DNA from: Rickettsiaceae bacterium H1 | GTDB lineage: Bacteria; Pseudomonadota; Alphaproteobacteria; Rickettsiales; Anaplasmataceae | Assembly (NCBI GenBank): GCA_018101195.1 | Contig: JACDQH010000002.1 | Location: 1 to 64,000 of the forward strand | Direction: 5' to 3' | DNA: 64,000 bases | Part shown: piece after piece, positions 17,700 through 27,311 of the stretch | Layout: every line of letters begins with the position of its first letter | Position numbering within the stretch: the stretch's first letter is position 1 | Made by a program: the position numbers and the translations under genes | The notes under the pieces: generated by a model | The model's input: the letters and a program-made list of their open reading frames with translations, nothing else | What the model was told of the DNA's origin: nothing | The model's database searches: none

Positions 17700-18431
17700 A
17701 TGAAAAAAAAGATACTTTCGATAGCGGGTTCGGACTCTAGCGGAGGTGCTGGTATCCAAGCCGATATTAGTACTATCGTTAACCTCGGAGGGATGGCGAT
17801 GACTGCTATTACTGCCGTTACCGCTCAAGATAAAAATAAAGTTTACGATGTGCATTTCGTTCCGTTAGCAATAATAGCAAAGCAAATAGAAGTTACTATA
17901 GGTTGTGCCGATGCAGTTAAAATTGGCATGTTGGGAGATATAGAAATTATTCGAATAGCGTCGTCATTTTTGACTTCGAGTTTTCCTGTCGTTCTTGATC
18001 CGGTTATGTGTTCGACTTCCGGTTATCGGCTTTTGTCGCCCGATGCTATCGATCTTTTAAAAAATGAGTTGTTACCCAAATCTTTACTTGTTACGCCTAA
18101 TATTCCCGAAGCCGAGTTACTTACCGGTTTTAAGATAACAAACGTTCGAGAAATGATTTCTGCAGGAAGAGTAATATTGAAATCGGGCCCTAAAGCAGTT
18201 CTGGTTAAGGGAGGTCATTTAATTAGAAAAAATAAGATATCTGATGTGTTGGTCATGCACGATGAAGAGTGTATTTTTGTTCATAATGCTATTAATGCTG
18301 CTAGCACTCACGGTACCGGTTGCAAATTATCGGCAGCGATAGCTTGCAATGTTGCTCAGGGAAAAAATTTAAAAGAAAGTGTTAGTGAAGCGATTGATTA
18401 TGTGAGTGAAACTTTAAAAATACGTTTTTAA
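17700..18431 (+). CDS. thiD: Hydroxymethylpyrimidine/phosphomethylpyrimidine kinase
   Basis: ThiD (243 aa) phosphorylates HMP and HMP-phosphate in thiamine synthesis or salvage. The N-terminus ILSIAGSDSSGGAGIQADI, the central VLDPVMCSTSGYRLL and the anion-hole motif ASTHGTGCKLSAAIA with the catalytic Asn-Pro neighbourhood mark the ribokinase-like fold. The start ATG 17700 follows the nhaC stop closely. It ends one base before the convergent znuC gene. No other thi genes are in the window. Confidence 0.95.
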   Translation: MKKKILSIAGSDSSGGAGIQADISTIVNLGGMAMTAITAVTAQDKNKVYDVHFVPLAIIAKQIEVTIGCADAVKIGMLGDIEIIRIASSFLTSSFPVVLDPVMCSTSGYRLLSPDAIDLLKNELLPKSLLVTPNIPEAELLTGFKITNVREMISAGRVILKSGPKAVLVKGGHLIRKNKISDVLVMHDEECIFVHNAINAASTHGTGCKLSAAIACNVAQGKNLKESVSEAIDYVSETLKIRF

Positions 18432-19124
18432 TTACTTCGAATGATGATGCTGGTAGAACGCAACGTTTTCACCGAACAAATTGATGAATTTTTTATGTGA
18501 AATAATTTCATTAGGTTTTCCTTCACATTGTATTTTGCCGTTTAAACAAATGACGCGATCGGTGTTTTTCATAACGACATATAGGTCGTGAGACGCCATA
18601 ACGATACTGCATCCGGTACGTAAGCGAAAATCGGAGATTAATTTGTAAAATAGCGTGGCGGAGTTTATATCCATACTGCTTATTGGTTCGTCCAATATCA
18701 TTACTTGCGGTTTTGCCAACAAGCAATTTGCAAGTAATACCCTTTGTAATTCACCGCCTGATATTTCGTATACTTGTTTATCGAGAATTTTCGTTATGTT
18801 TAATTCTTCTGCGATTTCATTTATTTGATTTTTGTTAACGGTTAAATATAGAAATTCTTTGACTGTAATCGGTAAAACTTTATCGAATGTGATTTTTTGT
18901 GGCATATAGGAAATCGTTACTCCTTTCTTTTTTTTGTAACATTCGTGTTTGATCGGGGTAATTCCCGCTAAAATCGAAAGTAACGATGTTTTACCGCTAC
19001 CGTTTGGACCGATTATAGTTATAATTTCGCCTTTCCTGATATTTAAGTCGATGTTTTCTAAAATTTTTAGCTTACCAAAAGCAAAATTTAGATTTTTTAC
19101 TTCAATAATATGATTTTTTTCCAT
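18432..19124 (-). CDS. znuC: Zinc ABC transporter ATP-binding protein ZnuC
   Basis: An ABC ATPase of 230 aa: Walker A GPNGSGKT (39-46), signature ISGGE (121-125), Walker B VMILDEP (141-147), and the switch His in MASHD. The C-terminus VAFYQHHHSK is a His-rich end typical of ZnuC, supporting zinc rather than another metal. It would energise the membrane permease ZnuB with the binding protein ZnuA; neither gene is in the window. Confidence 0.88.
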   Translation of the reverse strand: MEKNHIIEVKNLNFAFGKLKILENIDLNIRKGEIITIIGPNGSGKTSLLSILAGITPIKHECYKKKKGVTISYMPQKITFDKVLPITVKEFLYLTVNKNQINEIAEELNITKILDKQVYEISGGELQRVLLANCLLAKPQVMILDEPISSMDINSATLFYKLISDFRLRTGCSIVMASHDLYVVMKNTDRVICLNGKIQCEGKPNEIISHKKFINLFGENVAFYQHHHSK

Positions 19125-19249
19125 TAATCTAATGGTACATGAAAAATTAATACTGGAACGAATTTATAATAAAAAAGTTTTAAGCGGCAACTCTTAAGTA
19201 AAACTTAAATTTTCTCTCATAACCATGGCTTGCTATTGAGGGGTTACGA

Positions 19250-20290
19250 TTGCGCTGGTTTCTATTGGTAATACTATTTTGTTATAAAGCAAATGCTATT
19301 GACGAATTTAGTTTGCCGGATGCGAAAAAACAAATTGATGACGGAGTTAGAATTAAAGATATAGTAAGCTTCGAGGGCATCAGGGATAACTTGCTGATGG
19401 GTTACGGATTGGTAGTAGGTTTAAGCGGAACGGGAGACAATTTGCGAAATTCGGCATTTACCAAACAAGAATTGGAAGATTTTTTGAGTAGGGCGGGAAT
19501 TAATAGCAAAGGGGCTAATATTAGGACTAAAAATATTGCAGCAGTTACGGTAACGGCGACTTTGCCGGCATTTATTAAAAATGGTAAACGTGTTGATGTT
19601 ATGGTGAGCGCCCTGGGGGATGCTACCAACCTTACCGGAGGAGTATTGTTGGTAACGCCTTTACTTGGTGCCGACGGTGAAGTTTACGCCGTTGCTCAGG
19701 GTGAAATTTCATTATCGTCGATTGAGCCTAAACCAAGATCGAATGCAGTCAACAAAGGAGTGAAAACGTCAGGTTTTATTGTTGGCGGGGCAATTATCGA
19801 AAAAGAAATAGATTTTTCTTTAGATAACATGGAAGTTATTAATTTATCTCTTAATAATCCCGATATTTCAACGGCAACGTATATCGCAGATATAATCAAC
19901 GAACGTATTTATTCAGGCATTGCTAAAGCCGGTAACCCTTCTAATGTTGCTATGAGAATACCGGAAAGTTACCGGGACAACGTAATGGGTCTTTTAACCA
20001 AAGTGGAACAATTGCAAATCAAGCCGGATAATTCCGCAAAGATTATCATTGACGAAAGCTTGGGGACGGTAGTAATGGGGAGCGATATACGCATTAATAA
20101 GGTTGCTATTTCTCACGGGAATCTTTCGGTGAATATTGCTGACAATGTTACTGAATTGGAAACGGGAGCTTCTTTATATGATTTGGTAAACGGTTTGAAT
20201 GCTCTTGGTGTTTCGATGCGTGATTTAATTTCGATACTTAGGCAAGTGAAAAATATTGGGGCTTTGCAAGGTGAAATTATTGTAAAATGA
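19250..20290 (+). CDS. flgI: Flagellar P-ring protein FlgI
   Basis: FlgI (346 aa, slightly short of the usual ~365) forms the periplasmic P ring around the flagellar rod. A signal peptide covers about residues 1-16 (cleavage after KANA). Family runs include GIRDNLLMGYGLVVGLSGTG, ALGDATNLTGGVLL, TPLLGADG and the C-terminal LNALGVSMRDLISILRQVK. The TTG start at 19250 is preceded by GAGGGG. It is intact, unlike flgK and flgL downstream. No flgA or flgH is seen nearby. Confidence 0.96.
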   Translation: MRWFLLVILFCYKANAIDEFSLPDAKKQIDDGVRIKDIVSFEGIRDNLLMGYGLVVGLSGTGDNLRNSAFTKQELEDFLSRAGINSKGANIRTKNIAAVTVTATLPAFIKNGKRVDVMVSALGDATNLTGGVLLVTPLLGADGEVYAVAQGEISLSSIEPKPRSNAVNKGVKTSGFIVGGAIIEKEIDFSLDNMEVINLSLNNPDISTATYIADIINERIYSGIAKAGNPSNVAMRIPESYRDNVMGLLTKVEQLQIKPDNSAKIIIDESLGTVVMGSDIRINKVAISHGNLSVNIADNVTELETGASLYDLVNGLNALGVSMRDLISILRQVKNIGALQGEIIVK

Positions 20291-20345
20291 GTTGTAATTT
20301 CATCTGATTATGCATAAATAAATATGAGTTGTAAAAAATGTACAA

Positions 20346-21074
20346 GTGTTATCTGCAATAAATAGAAAAAAAATAAAAACTTTGCAGGGGGAAAGTTTAA
20401 ATGTGATAAACGCGGTAAGATTATTTTCTTCTTACTTGGGGGTTCAATGTATATTGGAAGACTTTATCGATAATGATCAATTTTTCGAAATAGATATAGC
20501 AGTGCTATATGATTGCGAGATTCAAAATCAGGAAATTTTAAAATTTACAACTGATAAAAGGAAAGGTGGTTTTATCAAAAAATTACTTACTCGATTTTCT
20601 GTAGAAGATTGGAAGAGTTATGAAAATATGGATTCTGATGAAAATAGAAAAAAAGCTTTTTGCAATTTACTTGAAAAAACAATAACAAGACGTGATAAAA
20701 ATAATGAAGCTGTAAGAGTTTGTAGAAAGAAGCAAAAGCAACAATTGTTAGAGAGAGAGCAAGAAGTTTTGAGGCTTGAAGAGGAAAATGATAACTTGAA
20801 ACAAAAAATACAGGAAATTAAATACGAAATAGAAAAATTAAGAAATCGACAAGTTAATAGAGATGAAAAGGGATTGGGGTTGATTAATGGTGACAATACC
20901 GAACAAGGTTCATCATGTTTTTTAGGATTAAATTTCTTCTCTTCTATTGAAGCAACATATACAACGGAAGTGACGGAAACAATTGTTAATAATAACAAGC
21001 CAAGTTCCAGTTTGGATAACTTGTCATATGTAGAACTACAATCTCGTTCAAACTTAAATAAAAAAAATCAATGA
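20346..21074 (+). CDS. Unknown protein, tandem family copy 1
   Basis: Not recognised. 242 aa from a GTG start. It has an N-terminal helical part (VINAVRLFSSYLGVQCILED), a SVEDWKSYENMDSDENRKKA motif near residues 85-104, and a strongly charged coiled coil at about 125-170. The Ser/Asn-rich C-terminus has no membrane segment. The next gene is a clear paralogue, and its start overlaps this stop by four bases. Position between flgI and flgJ suggests, but does not prove, a link to the flagellum. Confidence 0.75.
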   Translation: MLSAINRKKIKTLQGESLNVINAVRLFSSYLGVQCILEDFIDNDQFFEIDIAVLYDCEIQNQEILKFTTDKRKGGFIKKLLTRFSVEDWKSYENMDSDENRKKAFCNLLEKTITRRDKNNEAVRVCRKKQKQQLLEREQEVLRLEEENDNLKQKIQEIKYEIEKLRNRQVNRDEKGLGLINGDNTEQGSSCFLGLNFFSSIEATYTTEVTETIVNNNKPSSSLDNLSYVELQSRSNLNKKNQ

Positions 21075-21652
21075 TAGTAGCAATCGACAGTTTAAAAACT
21101 ATAAAACAATTTGACAAAACAAAAGAACTAAAATTGGAAAACATAATACGTTTGTTTTCTTCTTACCCGGGAGTGGAATGTATATTAAAAGATTTGATTG
21201 ACACAGAACAATTTGATCGAGTAAGTTCAGCCGTGAATAATAACACTGTTGTTGTTCAAGATAAAAGAGATCTGTGTTTCGTTATTAATAGTGAACAAGA
21301 AAAGTTAGTTAGAGAAGTGTTAGCGGAAATGACAGCCGAGGAATGGCAATGTTATGCCGATTTGAAATCCGATGAAGAGAGAAAACAAAAGTTTTGTGAT
21401 GTGATAAATAAAAAAATCACTATGGAATTAGGGAGAATAGGCGAAAAAAAAGAATTAGTCAATAAAGAGCAAGTATTGATTGAGGAACAAATGCAAATAA
21501 TTCATAATCGGCAATTTCAACTTACGTTACTTTCTACTAATGAGAAAAATTGTTTGGATCACTTATTGACTAACAACAGCACACCTGAAAAAATGGCTAC
21601 AAGAATTAGCGATCCTGTGTTAGGATCGTGTGGAAAAGGATGTTGCATTTAG
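21071..21652 (+). CDS. Unknown protein, tandem family copy 2
   Basis: 193 aa, paralogous to the preceding gene: ENIIRLFSSYPGVECILKDL aligns with copy 1, as does TAEEWQCYADLKSDEERKQK. The C-terminal half is a coiled coil ending in a cysteine-containing GSCGKGCCI, which resembles a lipid-modification or metal-binding tail but is unassigned. ATG 21071 lies in the copy 1 stop (ATGA), so the two are probably translationally coupled. No function can be given. Confidence 0.75.
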   Translation: MIVAIDSLKTIKQFDKTKELKLENIIRLFSSYPGVECILKDLIDTEQFDRVSSAVNNNTVVVQDKRDLCFVINSEQEKLVREVLAEMTAEEWQCYADLKSDEERKQKFCDVINKKITMELGRIGEKKELVNKEQVLIEEQMQIIHNRQFQLTLLSTNEKNCLDHLLTNNSTPEKMATRISDPVLGSCGKGCCI

Positions 21653-21804
21653 TGAATGCTTCGTAATACAAATTTTTAAAATAGTTAAAGATCCAATAAA
21701 TATTGGAAGTATGGATAAAAGAACTTAGAAAATTTATTTTTGATCAAGAATGACAGGATATGGAAAAAGAGTAATCGTTACATCAAAATAATTGAAAAAA
21801 TAAT

Positions 21805-22260
21805 ATGTTAAATGATAGTGAAGGAATTAAAGTGTACACTTTAATTAATTTGTTGATTAATTATTCCTGATTTGTATCAAATCTTGAAAAATATGATAAA
21901 GAGCATACTATAATAAAATATCAAATGAAAAAATTTAAAGATATGTGTAAGAGCTAACTTAATACTAAAACATTTGATGAGATAAGAAATAATTTTTTGG
22001 ATATTGTGAAAATATACATCAAAATGATGCGGTAGTTATTACATTAAGTAATGGAACGAATTCTAAGGAATTAGCCCTGGAATGCTTTTACTTGAGTTAT
22101 AGTTAATATGTGTAATAATAAAGAAGAATAAACGCACTTTCAGTTAAGTTCTAAGTGATAAGTTTTGGAGAAATTTACACTTAAAATAGATGAATTATCC
22201 AAACATGCAATTACTATGATCGAGAAACAGCAAGAACTTAATCTTTGGTTCCAAGTTTAG
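21805..22260 (+). pseudogene. Degenerate third copy of the tandem unknown family
   Basis: ATG 21805 opens a short frame (GIKVYTLINLLINYS) that aligns with the RLFSSY region of the two preceding genes. After a frame change at about 21866 it continues PDLYQILKNMI, matching PGVECILKDLI of copy 2. Further on, in another frame, TFDEIRNNFLDIVKIYIK matches SDEERKQKFCDVINKKIT. A last open piece to 22260 is coiled-coil-like. Several stops and shifts intervene, so this is a relic. Confidence 0.6.
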
Positions 22261-22359
22261 AATTAAATATGTAGGGTGAAGAAGATTATCAAGTGATATT
22301 TTCTTCATTACTATTAAGGAAATAAAAAATTAAACTTCTTTGATTATCTACTTCGTTAT

Positions 22360-22611
22360 ATGGAAGTAAGTAATAAAAAAAATATCGATTGTCTTCTTCG
22401 GCATAATGAAAAAATGCAAAAAGCTTTAAGAGAGATAGAATCGGGGTTTGTGAGTGAAATGATTCGACCGATGTTTCAAAGTGCCGGAGACGGTACCGAA
22501 AATAAAATATATCGATCAATGATGGTTGACGAGTACTCGAAGTTTATTGGGCCTAAGATCGGTATTGCCGAAAAATTGTCATGTAGTTTGCTGAAATTCG
22601 CGAGTGATTAA
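22360..22611 (+). CDS. flgJ: FlgJ-like rod-binding domain protein
   Basis: 83 aa consisting almost entirely of the rod-binding domain: FVSEMIRPMF, then a Gly-rich turn, then YRSMMVDEYSKFIGPKIGIA, which follows the family pattern of FlgJ N-terminal domains. As in other alphaproteobacteria, it lacks the C-terminal muramidase domain of enterobacterial FlgJ. It would help the rod assemble in the periplasm. The next gene starts inside its last codons. Confidence 0.82.
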   Translation: MEVSNKKNIDCLLRHNEKMQKALREIESGFVSEMIRPMFQSAGDGTENKIYRSMMVDEYSKFIGPKIGIAEKLSCSLLKFASD

Positions 22612-22933
22612 AGAAGTTTTACAGCTAATTTCGATTTTCGATACACAAATCGAATTGCTAAAAAAGAAACAGATTAAGGAAATATTACCTTGGCAAAACT
22701 TAGAGAATAAATTAATTTTACAGTTGGAAAAAAATCAAAAAAAAGTTAATTTACCGAAAAATTTGTATAAGATTTTTAATACAAAATTAAAACAAAAACA
22801 TTACCTTATAGAACATCAACTTTCTATGAGTAAAAAGCTACTTGGCGTACTTAGAAAAGATGTAAATATTTATAATAATATCGGCAATATGGAAGATAAG
22901 AACTTCATTGCAATTACTGATAAAAGAATATGA
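22604..22933 (+). CDS. Unknown helical protein, candidate FlgN-type chaperone
   Basis: 109 aa from GTG 22604, Lys/Leu-rich and predicted wholly helical, without signal or membrane segments. No family signature is recognised. It lies between flgJ and flgK, overlapping each (8 and 4 bases). That is the place of FlgN, the export chaperone of FlgK and FlgL, and its size and helical nature fit. The assignment rests on position and composition only. Confidence 0.5.
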   Translation: MIKEVLQLISIFDTQIELLKKKQIKEILPWQNLENKLILQLEKNQKKVNLPKNLYKIFNTKLKQKHYLIEHQLSMSKKLLGVLRKDVNIYNNIGNMEDKNFIAITDKRI

Positions 22934-25096
22934 GCTTGGAAGATGCGCTAAGTAGTGTTGTCGGTAGCCTTCAAGTGTTAATAACAAAAAATGTATTTTT
23001 CCTCTGCTAACGTAGCGCAAGCGGCGAATAAGGACTATCACAGAGTGGAAGTGGAATCGGGTGGAGATAAATTCGGTAATTCTCAAATAAAACAAATTAA
23101 AGTTATTACAGACGAATTTCTCGAACAAGCAAGGATAGAACAAAACTCAGTTGTTGGTTATGCGAATGTTAAAAAATATTTTTTCGATAAGATAAATGTT
23201 TTACTCGGTTCGCCCGGCTTGTCGTTGGATTTAAAATATGATGTTTTTCCTAAAAACATAGTGGCTGCGGTAGAGGATTTTTTTAGTAAAGTAAATTTGC
23301 TCTCGACTACTCCTGAAAGCCAATCGCTAAAAATTTCCGTAATAAAAAGTGCCGAGCATTTGAGTTATATTTTCAGTAATATTGCTTATAAGTTGGAAGT
23401 ACTAAGGCTGGAAGCCGATGAGATGATAGAAAAATCGTGTCAATCGATAAATGAAAATCTGCAAAAATTATACGATGCTAATGTGACATTAGTACGTCCA
23501 GACCTTAATGAAAAAATGAAACCTCATTTCGTTACAAATCGTATGCAAGCATTACACGATCTTTCTGAGCATATTGATGTTTCAATGAATGTCGATCAAG
23601 AAGGTAGAGTCGAAATTTATACTGAAGATGGGAAAAAAATATTTGGAGATCGTATAACTAAATTCGAACACAAATCTTTTTCTAATGTTGATTTGGTGAT
23701 TTCGCAGCAAAGATTTAATGGACTGTTTTTGCAATCTGGTAGCTTGAAGATCGAAATAAATCCGGAAAGGCTATCTAACGGTAAAATAAAGGGATTGGTG
23801 GAATTACGGGATAAAGATATTCCCGATATTATTTCTTTAATTGATCAGCTTGCACATAAAATTGAGGTTGGAGTGAATCGAGTTTATAGTATCGGCAATC
23901 CTTTTCCGGGACATAAAAAGTTGATCTCTGGAAGTAATATCAAGGATGTAGGATTTACCGGGAAAGTGAAGTTTGTTCTGTTAAATGAGAACGGACAATT
24001 TATATCCGATGAAGATGATTATGTAATTAGACCTCTAACAGTTGATTTAACAGGTAAAACATTGGAAGAGGTAGCAAAGGAGATAAGTGATCATTATTTT
24101 ATTCGTAATAATCGAGTGAAAATTGCCAATTATATTGACGATGTCAGAGTGATTCCTAATGCAAATTTGGGGAAAAATTTTTCGTTTGATTTGGAATTCA
24201 ATGGTGCTGAAAACGGTTCGAATATTAATTTACACCAGGTTTCCGTTTTATATGGAACCGAACTGAAAAAAACTTTGTTTTCAAAAGATTTAGATCGAAA
24301 TATTAAAGTGAATAATTATGAAACGGTAACAATGCCGATTAATCTCGATTTGGCTAATTTACCTTCGGCGGCTAAAGAATTTATCGTCAGAGTTAAAATG
24401 AGTATCGGCTGTTCATATATTGAAATCGATTACGTGATAAATCCGATGAAATTACAAAAGTATTATTCGGCTTACAAAGTAAAAGGTGATGAGTCGGAGA
24501 TAATAATGCCGCAAGCAAAGCGTTATATTAGTTCCGAATTTAATAAAGGAATGTTTAGTGTTGAAGCAAACGATAATTTTAGGTTTGGGATTGAAGACTT
24601 AGATAGCAAGAGCAAATATGGTAATTTTTTCCATGTTTTAGGGTGGAATAATTTTTTTATAGAAGGTAATGAAGCGGCTGGAAGTGCACTGAATTTTAGT
24701 GTGGAAAAAAAAATTAAAGAACAATCGGCGTTATTGAACACGAATTATTTGATTTATAATAAGCATAATTTGCCTCACACTGGTATTGCAGACAACAAAT
24801 TGTTAAAAGAAATATTTGCCCTTAAGGAAAAAAGTATTAACGAAAATAGTACTTTTTATAAATTTGCTACTGAAATTATTGAAAAAGTTGCTTTGCAAGC
24901 TCGTGAAACCGAAATTTTCAGTGATTTTGCAATATCTGTTAAAGAGGCTTTGGATGATGAGAGGCATTCTATTAGCGGAGTAAACGTCGATGAAGAGATT
25001 GCAAAAAGTATGTTGCTACAAAACATACATGAAGCTTCAACCAAAGTGATAAAAATTGTTGATGAAATGTTTAGTGGATTATTGAGTACGATATAG
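22930..25096 (+). pseudogene. flgK: Flagellar hook-associated protein FlgK, frame break near the 5' end
   Basis: FlgK (HAP1) joins hook and filament. ATG 22930 overlaps the preceding stop and encodes MSLEDALSSVVGSLQVL, the expected FlgK N-terminus, but this frame ends at 23010. The +1 frame continues FSSANVAQAANKDYHRVEVE, corresponding to the SNNIANANTPGYxR motif, and stays open for about 700 codons to 25096. The break lies within 22986-23003, which holds A6 and T5 runs; one base removed restores the frame. The remainder shows the long variable middle and a C-terminal VDEEIAKSMLLQNIHEASTK (FlgK C-terminal helix). Decay, slippage or a sequencing error are all possible. ATG 22991 alone would lose the N-terminal helix needed for polymerisation. 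Confidence 0.8.
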
Positions 25097-25097
25097 T

Positions 25098-25975
25098 ATG
25101 AGAGAAAGAATAGGTACTTTGAATTTATATGTGAAAGCGGCAATCGTAACATGCTGAATGTGTATAAAAAATTGGGGCGAATTACGGCGGATTTAGGCTC
25201 GGAAGAAAAAATCGGAAATTTTGCTTCGTTGCAAAATAATTATGTGCACATCCTGCTTAATATTAACAAAGAAATGCAGTCAGCTAATACCCATATACAA
25301 AATGCCATTATCATTCAAATGCGTACGAGTGAAATGGAAAAAGCTATAAGCGACATTTTGGAGATAGCAATTCGATTGAGTGGCGAGATGTCAAGTAGCA
25401 CTCACATTTCAGACAGAGGAATGTTAAAGCAAATTGCACAATTAGCATTGGACGAAATCAAAGGAAGATTAAATTCTCATATCGGTTCGGTTTATATATT
25501 TAGCGGCAGTATGGTGAACACTCCTACGGTAGGCGATATTACCGAAACGGATTTTTATTATCGGGGAGATAATGTTATTCAATCTGTTCAAGTGGACGAA
25601 ATGATTAATTTGGAATACGGAATCACAGGTGATAACGAAGCTTTTCAACAATTGATTGTAGGTACAAATTTAGTGGTGAGATCTGGTGACAAATTATTAA
25701 ATGAGGCAAAATCTTGGGTTGAAAAGGCAATTCCCAATTTAATTAATTTGCAACAAAAAGTGCGTAATAGTTATATGTCTGCTACTCGTTATCGGGAATT
25801 GCATGAAGAAGCAAAGTTAGAGCTAATAAACATGCATCGAACGTTAGAAGAATCTTACGGCTTGGATATTCCTCAACTGATTTCTGAATTTAGCATTAAC
25901 GAATCGATTTTGCAATCGTCACAATTTATGTTATCGAAATTGATGAATTTAACTTTAGCTAATTCGTTAAAATAA
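25098..25975 (+). pseudogene. flgL: Flagellar hook-associated protein FlgL, frame break near the 5' end
   Basis: FlgL (HAP3) is the second hook-filament junction protein. ATG 25098, one base after the flgK stop, encodes MRERIGTLNLYVKAAIV, resembling the RxSTxxxY start of the family, but stops at 25157. A second frame from ATG 25151 runs to 25975 with KLGRITADLGSEEKI, a domain containing GSVYIFSG (the hallmark YLFSGT-type motif), and a C-terminal helix. The two join near 25145-25155 by a one-base change. As in flgK, the lost segment is part of the D0 helix. If 25151 is the true start, the protein is N-terminally truncated by about 18 residues. Confidence 0.75.
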
Positions 25976-25979
25976 AAAT

Positions 25980-26056
25980 GGTTTGACCCAAAAAGATGAT
26001 GCTACGGCTGCTGTATTTCTACCCTGACCGGGTTTACAACACTTTTTGCCCAAACC
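25980..26056 (-). ncRNA. ffs: Signal recognition particle RNA (4.5S type)
   Basis: On the minus strand the sequence contains GGTCAGG, GTA, GAAA, TAC, AGCAGCC in order: the universal SRP domain IV with its asymmetric loop (AGCAGCC against GGTCAGG) and a three-base-pair stem capped by a GNRA tetraloop. The ends pair: GGTTTG with CAAACC, and GCAAAAAG with CTTTTTG. About 77 nt, shorter than the E. coli RNA. It binds Ffh for cotranslational targeting to SecY. Confidence 0.92.
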
Positions 26057-26101
26057 ATGATGAAAATATTACCATATAAAAATATGTAATAAAACTTAAA
26101 C

Positions 26102-26134
26102 TTGATATTCTTTATATACTATATTTAATATAAT
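26102..26134 (+). promoter_or_regulatory. Promoter of surface-like family copy 1
   Basis: TTGATA (26102-26107) and TATAAT (26129-26134) with a long 21-base spacer. The same arrangement, including an intervening TATAT-rich stretch, recurs before all four family members, so the element as a whole is conserved. Confidence 0.5.
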
Positions 26135-26159
26135 ATTAAGTACTCTGTAAAACAATATT

Positions 26160-27089
26160 ATGAACAGCGATCAAAGTTATGTAACGAAAACTATTTTTCA
26201 ACATAAGAAATTTCAAGAAGCTTTAAAGTACTTAATCGATAATAATGTTTCAAATCCGATAAGATATATGTACGACGCTATAAATATAAATCAACTTTTC
26301 CCACAATACGCATGTCACGATTTTAAACACCCGATTATAAAAAAAATATTGGAAATTTTTGGTGCTAAAGTAATGCACAATTTTAATGATCAGATTTTTG
26401 TTAGGATTTTAACGATTAAGTGTGCTGAACCTTGTAAAAATACTGGACGGTATTCGTTAATGCATCTTGGTTTGGTAATGGGGCGTAATTGTGATTTAAT
26501 ACCTCCCGGCCTTAACGATTCTGAAGTGCTGCAATTACTGTTTGACAAAGCTATTAATTTTTGTTCGGCGAATAAAGAATATACACGGGATTGTCTTCAC
26601 GGTTATATGGACGATAAGCTTTCAACTTGTCTACAAGCCATGTTTACAGGCTATGGTAAAGGAAATCTTGCTGATTTCGATTGTGAAACATTATCGATGC
26701 AAGCTGAGCCGTGGAAAAGTACGAGTTCGGTTTTTGAATATAGTAGTACTATGTCGTCGATTGGTGAATTTACTACGCGTGCGACAAGGACTATAGTACG
26801 TTCATCTACGAGTTCGGTATTTCAATTTTTATCTGGTTCTTCCGAAAGTAATAGTGAATCAGGTTTGATTGGTATTGCAGGCAATTCTTATTTTGAAGCT
26901 AATGATGAAAATGAGCAAAATTTTTCAGTGAGTACAGTTGTCGGGGTGGCATTAAGTGGAGTTTTTATTGCATGTAGCTTTAGTGTTATGTGTCGTTTTT
27001 TATACAAAAAGTATAGTAAGAAGCCTCATACTCAAGTTGATTTTCATAGTAATGAAAAATTATTAGGTGTTATGGAACACTCGGTGTAA
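26160..27089 (+). CDS. Eight-cysteine stalked membrane protein, family copy 1
   Basis: Not recognised. 309 aa. Residues 1-185 form a helical domain with eight cysteines (52, 88, 92, 111, 135, 145, 157, 175) kept at equivalent places in copies 3 and 4. The motif CLHGYMDDK is followed by TCLQ, YGKGNL and DCETLS. Residues 186-250 are Ser/Thr-rich, like a stalk. One membrane segment spans about 258-280 and is followed by basic residues (RFLYKKYSKK) and a short tail. There is no N-terminal signal peptide. The paired cysteines and stalk suggest an exposed, disulfide-bonded domain outside the cytoplasm, or in a host compartment; this is inference. Confidence 0.8.
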   Translation: MNSDQSYVTKTIFQHKKFQEALKYLIDNNVSNPIRYMYDAININQLFPQYACHDFKHPIIKKILEIFGAKVMHNFNDQIFVRILTIKCAEPCKNTGRYSLMHLGLVMGRNCDLIPPGLNDSEVLQLLFDKAINFCSANKEYTRDCLHGYMDDKLSTCLQAMFTGYGKGNLADFDCETLSMQAEPWKSTSSVFEYSSTMSSIGEFTTRATRTIVRSSTSSVFQFLSGSSESNSESGLIGIAGNSYFEANDENEQNFSVSTVVGVALSGVFIACSFSVMCRFLYKKYSKKPHTQVDFHSNEKLLGVMEHSV

Positions 27090-27311
27090 TCGTTGCTTGT
27101 TTTTGATTATTATGTAGGTGAATTTCTCTATGAGGAATGGCACAAAATAGTAAAAGTAAAACTCTAATATTAATTTTGTAAGGTTGCATTAAGTAGACTG
27201 AAAGTGAATGAAATCTCTTGATTTAATAACAATCAGTTATTTTCAATGTTTTCTTGGTTACCTAGTGTATTTTATTACCTGATATTAAACACATGTGAAC
27301 AAATTTCATTC

